In this document: one piece after another, positions 17,602-29,155 of the stretch
Numbering within the stretch: the stretch's first letter is position 1
How the letters are laid out: the number at the start of each line of letters is the position of its first letter
Assembly: GCF_900114535.1 (NCBI RefSeq)
Contig: NZ_FOTK01000004.1
Span: 124,001-188,000 of the forward strand
DNA: 64,000 bases
DNA from: Methylobacterium pseudosasicola
Lineage (GTDB): Bacteria > Pseudomonadota > Alphaproteobacteria > Rhizobiales > Beijerinckiaceae
Direction of reading: 5' to 3'
Notes under the pieces: model-generated
Databases searched by the model: none
Told to the model about the DNA's origin: nothing
Seen by the model: only the letters and a program-made list of their open reading frames with translations
Position numbers and translations under genes: made by a program

Positions 17602-18822
17602 ATGCCGATCGCCGCGCCGACACCGCCCTTCGCGCTTCATCCGCAGGCGCACCGCATCGCCTCCGAGGCCGAGGCGCTGCGGATCGCGCGCGATCTGGCC
17701 GCCGATTTCGCCACCGGCGCCGCCGAGCGGGACCGCGAGCGGCGCCTGCCGGTGGCGGAACTCGACCGGTTCTCGGGCTCCGGCCTGTGGGGCATCACGG
17801 TGCCCGCGGCCTATGGTGGCCTGGGCGCGAGCTTCGTCACGGTGGGGGAGGTGATCGCCCTCGTCTCGGCCGCCGACCCGTCCCTGGGCCAGCTTCCGCA
17901 GAACCATCTCGCGGCGCTCGACGTGATCCGGGTCACGGCCTCCGAGGCGCAGAAGCGGCTCTGGTTCGACCGGGCGCTGCGCGGCTATCGGCTGGGCAAC
18001 GCCTTCTCGGAGCGTAACAGCCGCCATGTCGGCGCCTTCGAGACGACTTTGCGCCGCGACGGCGAGCATTTCGTGGTCGAGGGCGACAAGTTCTACGCCA
18101 CCGGCGCGCTGTTCGCCCACTACATCCACATCGGCGCGGTCGACCCGGAGGGCCGGGTCCACCTCGCCATCGCGGACCGCGACGCGCCGGGCCTCACGAT
18201 CACCGACAGCTGGTCCGGATTCGGACAGCGCACCACGGCGAGCGGCGACGTCACCCTGCGCGGCGTGCGCGTGGGCGCCGAGGCCGTGATCCCGGCCTGG
18301 CGGGGCGGCGAGGCGCCGTCGTCGAACGGGGCGGTCTCGCAGTTCATCCAGGCGGCGGTCGATCTCGGCATCGCGCGCGGCGCCCGCGACGAGACGATCC
18401 GCTTCGTCCGGACGCGCGCCCGGCCATGGATAGACAGCGGCCGTGAGCGGGCCACGGAAGATGTCCTGACGATCCACCAGATCGGCGATCTCACCGTGAA
18501 GCTGCGCGCGGCCGAGGCCATGCTGGCCCGGGCCGGCCGCGCCATCGACGCCATCCTGGACGCGCCGACCGATGCCGCGGTCACGGAGACGGCGGTGGCG
18601 GTGGCCGAGGCCAAGGTGCTGACCACGGAGATCGCGCTGCTCGCCGCCGACAAGCTCCACGAGCTGTCCGGCACGCGCTCGGTTCTGGCGGCCGACAACC
18701 TCGACCGCCACTGGCGCAACGCCCGCACGCACACGCTGCACGACCCGGTGCGCTGGAAGTCCTTTCACATCGGCAACCACGCCCTGAACGGCATCGCACC
18801 GCCGCGGCACGCCTGGAGCTGA
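17602..18822 (+). CDS. SfnB-family sulfur acquisition oxidoreductase (acyl-CoA dehydrogenase fold)
   Basis: 406-residue flavoprotein of the SfnB group, which is linked to use of dimethyl sulfone and other organosulfur sources. N-terminal helical domain begins HPQAHRIASEAEALRIARDL; VPAAYGGLGAS and FGQRTTASGDVTL mark the flavin site; LDRHWRNART lies near the C-terminus and is shared with the paralogue at 4715. Single gene, divergent from the second CUT2 operon. Family assignment is solid; substrate and direction of reaction are inferred. Confidence 0.8.
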   Translation: MPIAAPTPPFALHPQAHRIASEAEALRIARDLAADFATGAAERDRERRLPVAELDRFSGSGLWGITVPAAYGGLGASFVTVGEVIALVSAADPSLGQLPQNHLAALDVIRVTASEAQKRLWFDRALRGYRLGNAFSERNSRHVGAFETTLRRDGEHFVVEGDKFYATGALFAHYIHIGAVDPEGRVHLAIADRDAPGLTITDSWSGFGQRTTASGDVTLRGVRVGAEAVIPAWRGGEAPSSNGAVSQFIQAAVDLGIARGARDETIRFVRTRARPWIDSGRERATEDVLTIHQIGDLTVKLRAAEAMLARAGRAIDAILDAPTDAAVTETAVAVAEAKVLTTEIALLAADKLHELSGTRSVLAADNLDRHWRNARTHTLHDPVRWKSFHIGNHALNGIAPPRHAWS

Positions 18823-19038
18823 GGGGCGGGGATCGTCCCGGAAAGCTCCGCGTATCTCCGGCCGTTCCGCTCTTCCGGCGACGATGCGCGAACCGTCTCG
18901 CCCGTAGCACGTCCCGACCCCTGCGGCGTCGCGGCCCGCCCCTTGCCTGCTTGGACATGATAGCGAAACAGGCTTGGCGTCCGGTGCGCCGGCACGCGAC
19001 GCGAAGGGGCCGGCCTTGCGCCGGCCGGCGGAGACCGC

Positions 19039-22300
<3,262 letters not shown>

Positions 22301-22314
<14 letters not shown>

Positions 22315-22337
22315 GGGGCCACGTCACGCAGCCGCCG
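22301..22337. terminator. Bidirectional terminator hairpin
   Basis: A 13-base perfect stem (arms 22301-22313 and 22325-22337) with an 11-base loop overlaps the end of the RND gene and precedes the TonB receptor stop at 22342. Its position between convergent genes suggests bidirectional termination; there is no T tract. Confidence 0.55.
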
Positions 22338-22341
22338 CCCT

Positions 22342-24504
22342 TCAGAATCGTGCGATGATCTGCGCCCGGATCGTGCGCGGGGCGCCCGGCGTGATGTTGT
22401 TGTTGTTGTCGGCATTGAAGATGTAGCGCCGGTCGAGCAGGTTCTCGATGTTGATCTGTGCTCGAACGTCCTCGTTGATCTGATAAAACAATCCGAGGTC
22501 GAAGCGTGTATAGCCGGGCAGGCGCACGGTGTTGTCCGACGCGGCGAAGGTATGGGAATAATTCAATATTCCGATGCCCACTGAAAAATCGCGCGTCACA
22601 TCGAACTTGTTCCAGAGCGTGAACGCGTTGAACGGAACGAGGCCGACCTTGTTGCCCGCCACGATGATCGCAGAGGTGGCGCTGGCGATGCGTGCGTCGG
22701 TGAAGGCGTAGCCGCCCGCGATCTGCCACCAATCGGTGACGTAACCGTTCGCGCCGATCTCGAATCCCTGCGTGTTGGTCTTGCCCGACAGGATGAAGAA
22801 GCCGGGATTGTTGGGATCGGCCAGCCGCTGGTTGTAGCGGTCGAGGTTGTAGGCGGCCGCCGTCAGCTGGAACCGCGGATTGACGTCGTATTTGATGCCG
22901 ACCTCGGTGTTCTCGAACTGCTCCGGCTTGGCGATGACCAGACCCGGCGTGAAGTTGCCGATCTGGTCGCCGGAGGACGGGAGATAGGAAACGCTGTAGC
23001 TCGTGTAGAGGGCGAGGTTGGGCAGCGGCTTCAGCACGAGACCGGCGCGCGGCGAGATCGGATCATCGATCCGGTTGTTGGTCAGCAGCGTCCGCCGGTC
23101 CGTGGATGAGAAGTCGAAATGATCGTAGCGCAGGCCGCCGACGATCTGCAGCCAGTCGGTGATGTCGATCTGGTCCTGCGCATAGACCGCCGCGAGACCG
23201 AGATTGTAGCGCGCGTTGGCATCCGTGGTGCCGTTGTTGCGCAGGAACGTGGGCGCGAATGTCAGGGGGCGAAGCGGGTTGACGACGACGCTGCTCGCCA
23301 GGTTGTTCCCGAAAAACAGCGACTGCCGGTAGGCGATCCCGTCCTGATAGCCGAGCTCGAAGCCGCCGAGCAGCGTGTGCTTGATGTCGCCCGTGAGGAA
23401 CTTGTACGTAAAGTCGTTCTGGCTGAAGTAATTCGTCCGCGGCGTTTCGTTGCGATAGCCCGTGATCGTCACGGCGGTTCCGGCGGCATTGACGGAGCTG
23501 CCCGGCAAAGTATTGATATAGTATCGGTCGTAATCCGCAAATCGCAGCTGGCTGTGCATGTCCACGCCGGAATCGAACTGGTGATCGAGCTGTGCCGTCA
23601 GAATATTCGCATCGACCTTGGTGAAATTGACGTTGGGGTTTCCAAAGAATGTTCGAATGTTGTTCTTGTATTGATACGGTCGTCCGAACTGCGAAGGGAT
23701 GCCCCGGTCGGGGAAGCGGTTGTCGTGGAAGTACTCGTAGGACAGCTTCAAGGTCGTTTGCGGATCGATGACGATCGTTGCTGTCGGATTGATCCCGTAG
23801 CGCGTCAAGTCACCGAATTGCCGGTAGGTCCCCGAATCCTCGAACATGCCATTGAGACGGAAGAACACGCTGTCGCTGATCCGGTCGCCGACATCGACGG
23901 CCACGCGCTTGTCGCCGAACTGGCCGCCGCCCGCCACGATCTCGCGAACGCGATAACCGTCCGCCTCCTTGAGCACGCGATTGATGACACCGCCGCCGCC
24001 GCCGCGGCCGAAGATGAGCGAGTCGGGCCCCTTCAGGACTTCGATGCGTTGGATGTTGTACAGATCGCGGAAGTATTGGACGTCATCACGGACACCGTTG
24101 ACGTAAAAATCGGCACTGGTGTTCTGGCCGCGAATGATGACCTGGTCGCGGTTGCTTTCACCCTGCGCCGGGATCACGCCGGGCACGAAGCGCAGCTGGT
24201 CGGTCAGGTTCTGATAGTTTTGGTCGAGGAACTGCTCGCGCGGTATGACGGTGATGGATTGTGGGATGTCGAGGACCGGCGTGCTCGTCTTGGTGGCGGT
24301 GCGCGTCTGTTTCGTCAGATAACCCACCGTCACGCCGCCTTGCGGCTCCGGGCGCACGCTTTGGCTCTCCACGCTCAGCTGACTCAAGGTAACGGCGCCG
24401 GCATCTTCCGCAGGAACGGCGATCGGTTGTGCTTGGGCCGCGCCGGCCAGGAACGTACTGGACAGCAGAAGGCCTGCCAGTCGCCGCGCGAAGATATTGG
24501 TCAT
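22342..24504 (-). CDS. TonB-dependent siderophore receptor
   Basis: 720-residue outer-membrane beta-barrel importing ferric siderophores with TonB energy. ATG at 24504 gives a Sec signal peptide (LLLSSTFLAGAAQAQ). The plug domain includes LDIPQSITVIPREQ, LRFVPGVIPAQGESNRDQV and FYVNGVRDDVQYFRDL, then VLKGPDSLIFGRGGGGGVI. The protein ends in Phe as expected for barrel insertion. Base composition is lower in GC than neighbours. No siderophore biosynthesis genes are nearby. The haem operon at 52840 is a separate iron locus. Confidence 0.9.
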   Translation of the reverse strand: MTNIFARRLAGLLLSSTFLAGAAQAQPIAVPAEDAGAVTLSQLSVESQSVRPEPQGGVTVGYLTKQTRTATKTSTPVLDIPQSITVIPREQFLDQNYQNLTDQLRFVPGVIPAQGESNRDQVIIRGQNTSADFYVNGVRDDVQYFRDLYNIQRIEVLKGPDSLIFGRGGGGGVINRVLKEADGYRVREIVAGGGQFGDKRVAVDVGDRISDSVFFRLNGMFEDSGTYRQFGDLTRYGINPTATIVIDPQTTLKLSYEYFHDNRFPDRGIPSQFGRPYQYKNNIRTFFGNPNVNFTKVDANILTAQLDHQFDSGVDMHSQLRFADYDRYYINTLPGSSVNAAGTAVTITGYRNETPRTNYFSQNDFTYKFLTGDIKHTLLGGFELGYQDGIAYRQSLFFGNNLASSVVVNPLRPLTFAPTFLRNNGTTDANARYNLGLAAVYAQDQIDITDWLQIVGGLRYDHFDFSSTDRRTLLTNNRIDDPISPRAGLVLKPLPNLALYTSYSVSYLPSSGDQIGNFTPGLVIAKPEQFENTEVGIKYDVNPRFQLTAAAYNLDRYNQRLADPNNPGFFILSGKTNTQGFEIGANGYVTDWWQIAGGYAFTDARIASATSAIIVAGNKVGLVPFNAFTLWNKFDVTRDFSVGIGILNYSHTFAASDNTVRLPGYTRFDLGLFYQINEDVRAQINIENLLDRRYIFNADNNNNITPGAPRTIRAQIIARF

Positions 24505-25220
24505 GGCATTCCCCGCGGCTTCACACGGAAGCCGGCCAGATCTGATTTTTAACAAGGATCAAGGCGGGGATTAATGGCGCCGTTAAAATACAATCAATGC
24601 TTAATCCGGCTGTGTCCTGGATTTTTAAATAGAACCAGTCCTAGAACGATTACAAATCGTAATTCATGCCGCTCGCGGGGATCGCGATTTTCCATGGGTG
24701 TTGAATTGTAATTCTTAAAAACTGGAAACGTTTTGGCCGAACTGTTGCGGAGTTGTAACGCCGGATTGGGGGATCGCCTGCTGCGCGCAGGCCGGAGCCG
24801 CGGCGCGGTCGAGCGTCGGCAGTCCGCCGGGGGGCTTGGCCGGCGGCCTTGTCCGGAGGCCTGCGGGGCCGCTCCGGGCCGGCGCTGCTCGCCCCGGACG
24901 GCCGCGCGATCCGACCGCCATTGGCGGCGGTCCGGAGCGGATCCACCGCCGGCGGACCGACCTGGCGGAGCCCGGGCGCCTGATTGGGGCCGTTCGCGCC
25001 GTCGATGCCGGCGCGGGTCGATCCGCCGAACGCGCCGATCGGTTCGCGGGGGCGGACCGAAAACGGCCGCCCGTCATCCCGGTGCGGCCGGAGGCGCGAG
25101 GCCTCGAAGCCGCCGACATGCCCAGGCGGCGATCCTCGCACCCCCGGGGGATGGCACGGGGCTGCCGCTCAGGGACTCGCGCGAGACCCCGGGAACCGGC
25201 CCCGGCCTCCGAGGCGCCGC
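24505..25220. other. Long intergenic region between TonB receptor and cynS
   Basis: About 716 bases. The first 220 are AT-rich and probably contain the receptor promoter and operator. The rest (24760-25200) is very GC-rich with overlapping frames on both strands (up to 178 codons) that are Arg/Ala/Pro-rich and show no family features, so I annotate no gene. Confidence 0.55.
24646..24714 (-). promoter_or_regulatory. Candidate operator dyads upstream of the TonB receptor
   Basis: Two short perfect inverted repeats lie about 140-210 bases upstream of the receptor start: ACGATT-ACA-AATCGT at 24646-24660 and GAATT-GT-AATTC at 24703-24714. GTAATTC occurs in both. They could bind an iron regulator such as Fur, RirA or Irr, but neither matches a consensus I know. 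Confidence 0.25.
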
Positions 25221-25709
25221 TCAGCCCTCCTTGAAGCCGTATTCCGGCGTGTCGTCGTCGTTGCCGTAATACTTGTACGGCAGGAACTTGCCCGACATGG
25301 TCAGCTTCACCCGGTCGCCCTTGTTGTTGGCCTCCCGGGCCATCTCCATGTTGAAGTCGATCGCCGACATGATGCCGTCGCCGAACTCCTCCTGGATCAG
25401 CTCCTTGAAGGTCGTGCCGTAGACCATCACCAGCTCGTAGAACCGGTAGATCAGCGGATCGGTGGGCGGCATCGCCGGGATCGAGCCGCGATAGGGCGCC
25501 TCGTTGAGCATCCGCTCCTCGGCGGCCGTGAGGCCGAACAGCTCGGCGGCCCGCTTGGCCTGGGCCTTGGGCAGCTTCATCTGGCCCATGCAGGCCGCGG
25601 TGATCAGGAACGGCGAGAGGCCGCCGATCGCCTCGTGGATATGCGCCCAGCTCCAGCCCTTCTCGCGTTTGATGTCGAGAAGCTTCTCAGTCAGGTCGGC
25701 GCGCTTCAT
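25221..25709 (-). CDS. cynS: Cyanate hydratase (cyanase)
   Basis: Catalyses bicarbonate-dependent decomposition of cyanate to ammonia (via carbamate) and CO2 in the cytoplasm; detoxifies cyanate and supplies nitrogen. 162 residues, close to the 156 of E. coli. An N-terminal helix-turn-helix-like domain is followed by the catalytic C-terminus. Residues equivalent to the known active site are visible: Arg89 and Glu92 in YRFYELV and Ser115 in GIMSAIDF. Protein ends GNDDDTPEYGFKEG. GGAG lies a few bases upstream of ATG 25709. No cyanate transporter genes adjoin it; it may be a lone gene divergent from tsaE-amgK. Confidence 0.95.
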   Translation of the reverse strand: MKRADLTEKLLDIKREKGWSWAHIHEAIGGLSPFLITAACMGQMKLPKAQAKRAAELFGLTAAEERMLNEAPYRGSIPAMPPTDPLIYRFYELVMVYGTTFKELIQEEFGDGIMSAIDFNMEMAREANNKGDRVKLTMSGKFLPYKYYGNDDDTPEYGFKEG

Positions 25710-26075
25710 TCTGGGCTCCGTGTTGATTTGTCAGGCTGGTTCGGGTGAGGCCGCGAGGGGCGAGCGGCCTCACCCCACCCCGGGCGGGGTGCGCACCCGG
25801 ACCGGAACCGACGGGGGGCGTCGGTCGGCGCCGGGCACGGAACGCGGCCCGCGGTCTCGGCTGAGACGCGCGGAAACGCGCGGTTGCAAGGGCTGCGCCA
25901 GCCAATTCTTCGCAGAGATCACAATTCGCGACGCACCGGATGTTTCCGCTGCGAAGAGACTGCGAAGCGTGGTTTCAATGCACCGGACCGGCGGGAAGCG
26001 CGCCGGCATGGCCGGAAACGCTTGCATCCGCGGCGTGTTTTCGGACCATGCGCCCTCGTGTCTCGGAGGCAGGCT
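25710..26075. promoter_or_regulatory. Divergent intergenic region between cynS and tsaE-amgK
   Basis: 366 bases carrying a perfect 12-base-stem hairpin at 25743-25775 (arm GGGTGAGGCCGC, 9-base loop) about 35 bases upstream of the cynS start. No T tract follows. Promoters for both genes should be here; no clear -35/-10 stands out. Confidence 0.4.
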
Positions 26076-27653
26076 TTGGACGGGGACGATCAGGACGAAC
26101 AGAGGGCGGGCGCATCCGCGCCCCCGGCGCCGTGGGAATTCGTGCTGCCGGAGGAGACGGCCACGGAGGATCTCGGCCTGTTCCTGTCGGAATTCCTGCT
26201 CCCGGGCGACGTCGTGGCGCTCTCGGGTGGTCTCGGCGGCGGCAAGACCACCCTGGCGCGGGCGGTGATCCGCGAGCTCGCCGGCGATCCGCGCCTGGAG
26301 GTGCCGAGCCCGACCTTCACGCTGATCCAGCCCTACACGGCCCGGGACGGCCGGGCCATCGTCCACGCCGACCTCTACCGCCTGCGCGATCCCGACGAAT
26401 TGGTGGAGCTCGGCTTCGACGAGATGGCCGAGGACGCCATCACCCTGGTCGAGTGGCCCGACCGGATGCCGCCCCGCGACGGCCCGGTGCTGACCATCGA
26501 CCTGTCCCTGCGGGCCGAGTTCGGCGCCGAGGCCCGCCTCGCCCGGATCGACGGCACCGGCGGCATGCGCGCCCGGCTCGACCGGGCCCGGGCGGTGCGC
26601 CGCCTGCTCGACCGCAGCGGCTGGGACATCGCCGAGCGGACCCTGATGCAGGGCGACGCCTCCTCCCGCGCCTACGAGCGCCTGACCAAGCCCGACGGCA
26701 CCAGCGCCGTGCTGATGATCGCCCCGCCTCGCCCCGACGGGCCGCCGGTCCGCGACGGCAAGCCCTACAGCGCGATCGTGCACCTGGCCGAGAGCGTCCA
26801 CGCCTTCGTGGCCCTCGACCGCGGCCTGCGGGCGCTCGGCTTCTCGGCCCCCAAGATCTACGGCGAGGACCTGTCCGAGGGCCTGCTGATCCTCGAGGAT
26901 CTCGGCCGGGAGCCTGTGGTCGAGGGCGGCGCGCCCCGGCCCGAGCGCTACACCGAGGCGGTGCGCCTCCTCGCCAAGCTCCACGCGACGCCTCTGCCCG
27001 CGGTGCTGCCGGTGGCGGACGGCATCGAGCACGTCCTGCCTGTCTACGACGAGGCGGCTCTGCTGTTCGAGGCCGAGCTGATGCCCGAATGGTACGCCCC
27101 GGCGATCCGGAACGTCACCCTGTCGGAGGGCGCCCGGGCCGAGTTCGTGGCCCTGTGGCGCACGGCCCTGCAGAACGCGATCCCCGACCGGGCCACCTGG
27201 ACCCTGCGCGACTACCACTCGCCGAACCTGATCTGGCTGCCCGAGCGGGAGGGGCTGGAGCGGGTCGGGCTGATCGATTTCCAGGACGCCGTGATGGGCC
27301 ACCCGGCCTATGACGTCGCCTCGCTGCTGCAGGATGCCCGGGTCGATTCCAGCGCCGAGTTCGAGCTGCGGCTGCTCGGCCTCTACGCCCGGGAGCGCCG
27401 CAGCCGGGACCCGGCCTTCGATGTCGGCGCCTTCGCCACCGCCTACGCCCTACTGGCGGCCCAGCGCGCCACCAAGATCTTAGGGATCTTCGCCCGGCTC
27501 GAGCGGCGCGACGGCAAGCCCGGCTACCTCGCCCACCTGCCGCGGATCGAGGGCTATCTCACCCGCAACCTCGCCCATCCGGCGCTGGCCGAGCTGCGGG
27601 CCTGGCACGCGGCGCATCTGCCGGGTCTCGTCGCCCCCGAGGAGGAGGCCTGA
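26076..27653 (+). CDS. TsaE-AmgK fusion: tRNA t6A ATPase and anomeric sugar kinase
   Basis: Bifunctional cytoplasmic protein of 525 residues. The N-terminal ~160 residues are TsaE, the ATPase needed for threonylcarbamoyl-A37 tRNA modification (P-loop SGGLGGGKTT, then PSPTFTLIQPY and HADLYRL). Residues ~180-525 are an APH-fold kinase like AmgK, which phosphorylates N-acetylmuramate at C1 in peptidoglycan recycling (catalytic RDYHSPNLIW, then IDFQDAVMGHPAYD). TTG at 26076 is chosen: GGAGG sits 6 bases upstream and the frame upstream lacks homology. murU follows after about 98 bases, supporting AmgK identity. The fusion is known from other alphaproteobacteria. Confidence 0.88.
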   Translation: MDGDDQDEQRAGASAPPAPWEFVLPEETATEDLGLFLSEFLLPGDVVALSGGLGGGKTTLARAVIRELAGDPRLEVPSPTFTLIQPYTARDGRAIVHADLYRLRDPDELVELGFDEMAEDAITLVEWPDRMPPRDGPVLTIDLSLRAEFGAEARLARIDGTGGMRARLDRARAVRRLLDRSGWDIAERTLMQGDASSRAYERLTKPDGTSAVLMIAPPRPDGPPVRDGKPYSAIVHLAESVHAFVALDRGLRALGFSAPKIYGEDLSEGLLILEDLGREPVVEGGAPRPERYTEAVRLLAKLHATPLPAVLPVADGIEHVLPVYDEAALLFEAELMPEWYAPAIRNVTLSEGARAEFVALWRTALQNAIPDRATWTLRDYHSPNLIWLPEREGLERVGLIDFQDAVMGHPAYDVASLLQDARVDSSAEFELRLLGLYARERRSRDPAFDVGAFATAYALLAAQRATKILGIFARLERRDGKPGYLAHLPRIEGYLTRNLAHPALAELRAWHAAHLPGLVAPEEEA

Positions 27654-27723
27654 GCCCGCAGGGCTCCGCCCTGCACCCGCAAAAGGTCCAAGACCTTTTG
27701 AAACCATGCCTTTTGAAACCATG
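27652..27723 (+). repeat. Dispersed palindromic repeat, partial copy with tandem duplication
   Basis: The spacer between tsaE-amgK and murU contains CGCCCTGCACCCGCAAAAGG-type sequence that recurs at 61317-61356 within an acyltransferase gene. At the end, CCTTTTGAAACCATG is duplicated in tandem (27694-27708 and 27709-27723). The module GGGCTCCGCCC forms a short hairpin. Confidence 0.7.
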
Positions 27724-27751
27724 ACTTGCAACGCCTGATCCGGATTCCCGC

Positions 27752-28492
27752 ATGAGCGAGCCCGCCCCCGCCGTCACCCGTGCGTTCGTGCTGGCCGCGG
27801 GCCTCGGCAAGCGCATGCGGCCCGTGACCGCCACGGTGCCGAAGCCCCTGGTCGAGGTGGCCGGCAAGGCGCTCCTCGACCACGCCCTCGACCGGGCCGC
27901 CGAGGCCGGGATCGAGACGGCCATCGTCAACGTCCATTACCTGCCCGACCTGATCGAGGGGCACCTCGCCCGCCGGACGGGCGGGCCCGCCATCCAGGTC
28001 TCGGACGAACGGGCCGCGCTGCTGGAGACCGGCGGCGGCATCCGCAAGGCGCTGCCCCTCATCGGCGACGCGCCCTTCGTGGTGCTGAACTCGGATTCGT
28101 TCTGGCTCGAAGGCCCGGCGCCCAATCTGCGCCGGCTGATCGACGCCTGGGACCCGGAGCGCATGGACGCCCTCCTGCTGGTCGCCCCCACCGCCACCAG
28201 CCTGGGCTACGACGGCGCAGGAGATTTCGTCATGGATGCGGACGGCCGCCTGGAGCGCCGCGGCGAGCGCGAGGTCGCCCCGTTCATCTACGCGGGCGTG
28301 GCGATCCTGCAGCCCGGCCTCTTCGCCGACACGCCGGACGGCGCCTTCTCGCTCAACCTCCTGTTCGACCGGGCGATCGCCACCGGCCGCCTGTCCGGCA
28401 TGCGCCTCGACGGCCAGTGGCTCCATGTCGGCACCCCGGAGGCGATCCGAGCGGCCGAGGAGCGCGTCCGCGCGAGCGCCCGGACCCCGTAG
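27752..28492 (+). CDS. murU: N-acetylmuramate-1-phosphate uridylyltransferase
   Basis: 246-residue nucleotidyltransferase converting MurNAc-1-phosphate to UDP-MurNAc, following AmgK in the fosfomycin-bypass recycling route. The N-terminal signature AAGLGKRMRPVTATVPKPL and DLIEGHL, then VVLNSDSFW (metal-binding Asp) are visible. Immediate proximity to AmgK supports MurU rather than a generic sugar-phosphate nucleotidyltransferase. Size is slightly larger than the ~225 typical. Probably co-transcribed with tsaE-amgK despite the repeat-containing spacer. Confidence 0.88.
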   Translation: MSEPAPAVTRAFVLAAGLGKRMRPVTATVPKPLVEVAGKALLDHALDRAAEAGIETAIVNVHYLPDLIEGHLARRTGGPAIQVSDERAALLETGGGIRKALPLIGDAPFVVLNSDSFWLEGPAPNLRRLIDAWDPERMDALLLVAPTATSLGYDGAGDFVMDADGRLERRGEREVAPFIYAGVAILQPGLFADTPDGAFSLNLLFDRAIATGRLSGMRLDGQWLHVGTPEAIRAAEERVRASARTP

Positions 28493-28607
28493 CGCCGCCC
28501 GCTCCGCATTCGGCGTAATCGGTCTCGCCAAACAGTCTTGCCAAGCCCGATCCGAGCCTCTAGAAGCCCCTTCACACCGGCGGGCCAAGCCCCCGCCGCC
28601 GTGACAG

Positions 28608-28684
28608 GCGCCCGTAGCTCAGCTGGATAGAGCACCAGACTACGAATCTGGGGGTCAGAGGTTCGAATCCTTTCGGGCGCGCCA
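28608..28684 (+). tRNA. tRNA-Arg (anticodon ACG)
   Basis: Cloverleaf folds cleanly: acceptor GCGCCCG/CGGGCGC, D stem GCTC/GAGC, anticodon stem CCAGA/TCTGG with loop CTACGAA giving ACG, and T arm with TTCGAAT. The 3' CCA is encoded (28682-28684). It decodes CGN arginine codons, with A34 likely converted to inosine. Confidence 0.95.
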
Positions 28685-29155
28685 TCACTTAGCTGTCATT
28701 CCACAATTCGCCGAATGCACCCGCGTAACGCTGTGGGGTAGCAGCGCAACCATCCGGTGATGGCTGCCGATCGCGCGAGCGATACTTGAACGTATGCCCT
28801 CTATCATGCGGCATCGAAGTTCGTTGCGTCGTACCAGCCGGGCCCAGTTCTTCCACATGATGCGGTGGCATCTCTGGGATCGGTCCGCACAGATCCTCGG
28901 CCGCGCTTGGTCACTCGGAAACAGTGGTTCCACTGGCACTGTCGGAACGGCGTCGTTGAATCTCGATCATGACCGGCGACCATGACGGTCCCGAGGCCAA
29001 ACGTGTCCATCAGGTCGATGGCGTCGGGGGCCAATCACCGCCCATCACAGCGTTCCCCGTAAACTGTTCACGGACAATTGAACGGTTTGCAGGCCGGAAC
29101 GGGGGGCGGCCAGCGTTGTTCGCTTGGAAACCGAATCGCGCCGGAGTCCCTGACC
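28685..29155. other. Intergenic region between tRNA-Arg and catalase-like gene
   Basis: About 470 bases of lower GC than average. Short overlapping frames on both strands (up to 84 codons) have no ribosome sites or recognisable features. Its position next to a tRNA gene could mark an old integration boundary, but I see no repeat of the tRNA 3' end in the window. Confidence 0.5.

Noticed and set aside
24650-25269. Several overlapping frames in the TonB receptor/cynS spacer
   Set aside because: Composition is Arg/Ala/Pro/Gly-rich in all frames with no ribosome site or recognised domain.
28685-29034. Possible gene next to tRNA-Arg
   Set aside because: Frames of up to 84 codons exist on both strands but lack coding features, and no integrase or tRNA-end repeat is present to support an island.
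29078-29155. Extended TTG start of the catalase-like gene
   Set aside because: The extra 26 residues are unlike the family; a better ribosome site precedes TTG 29156.
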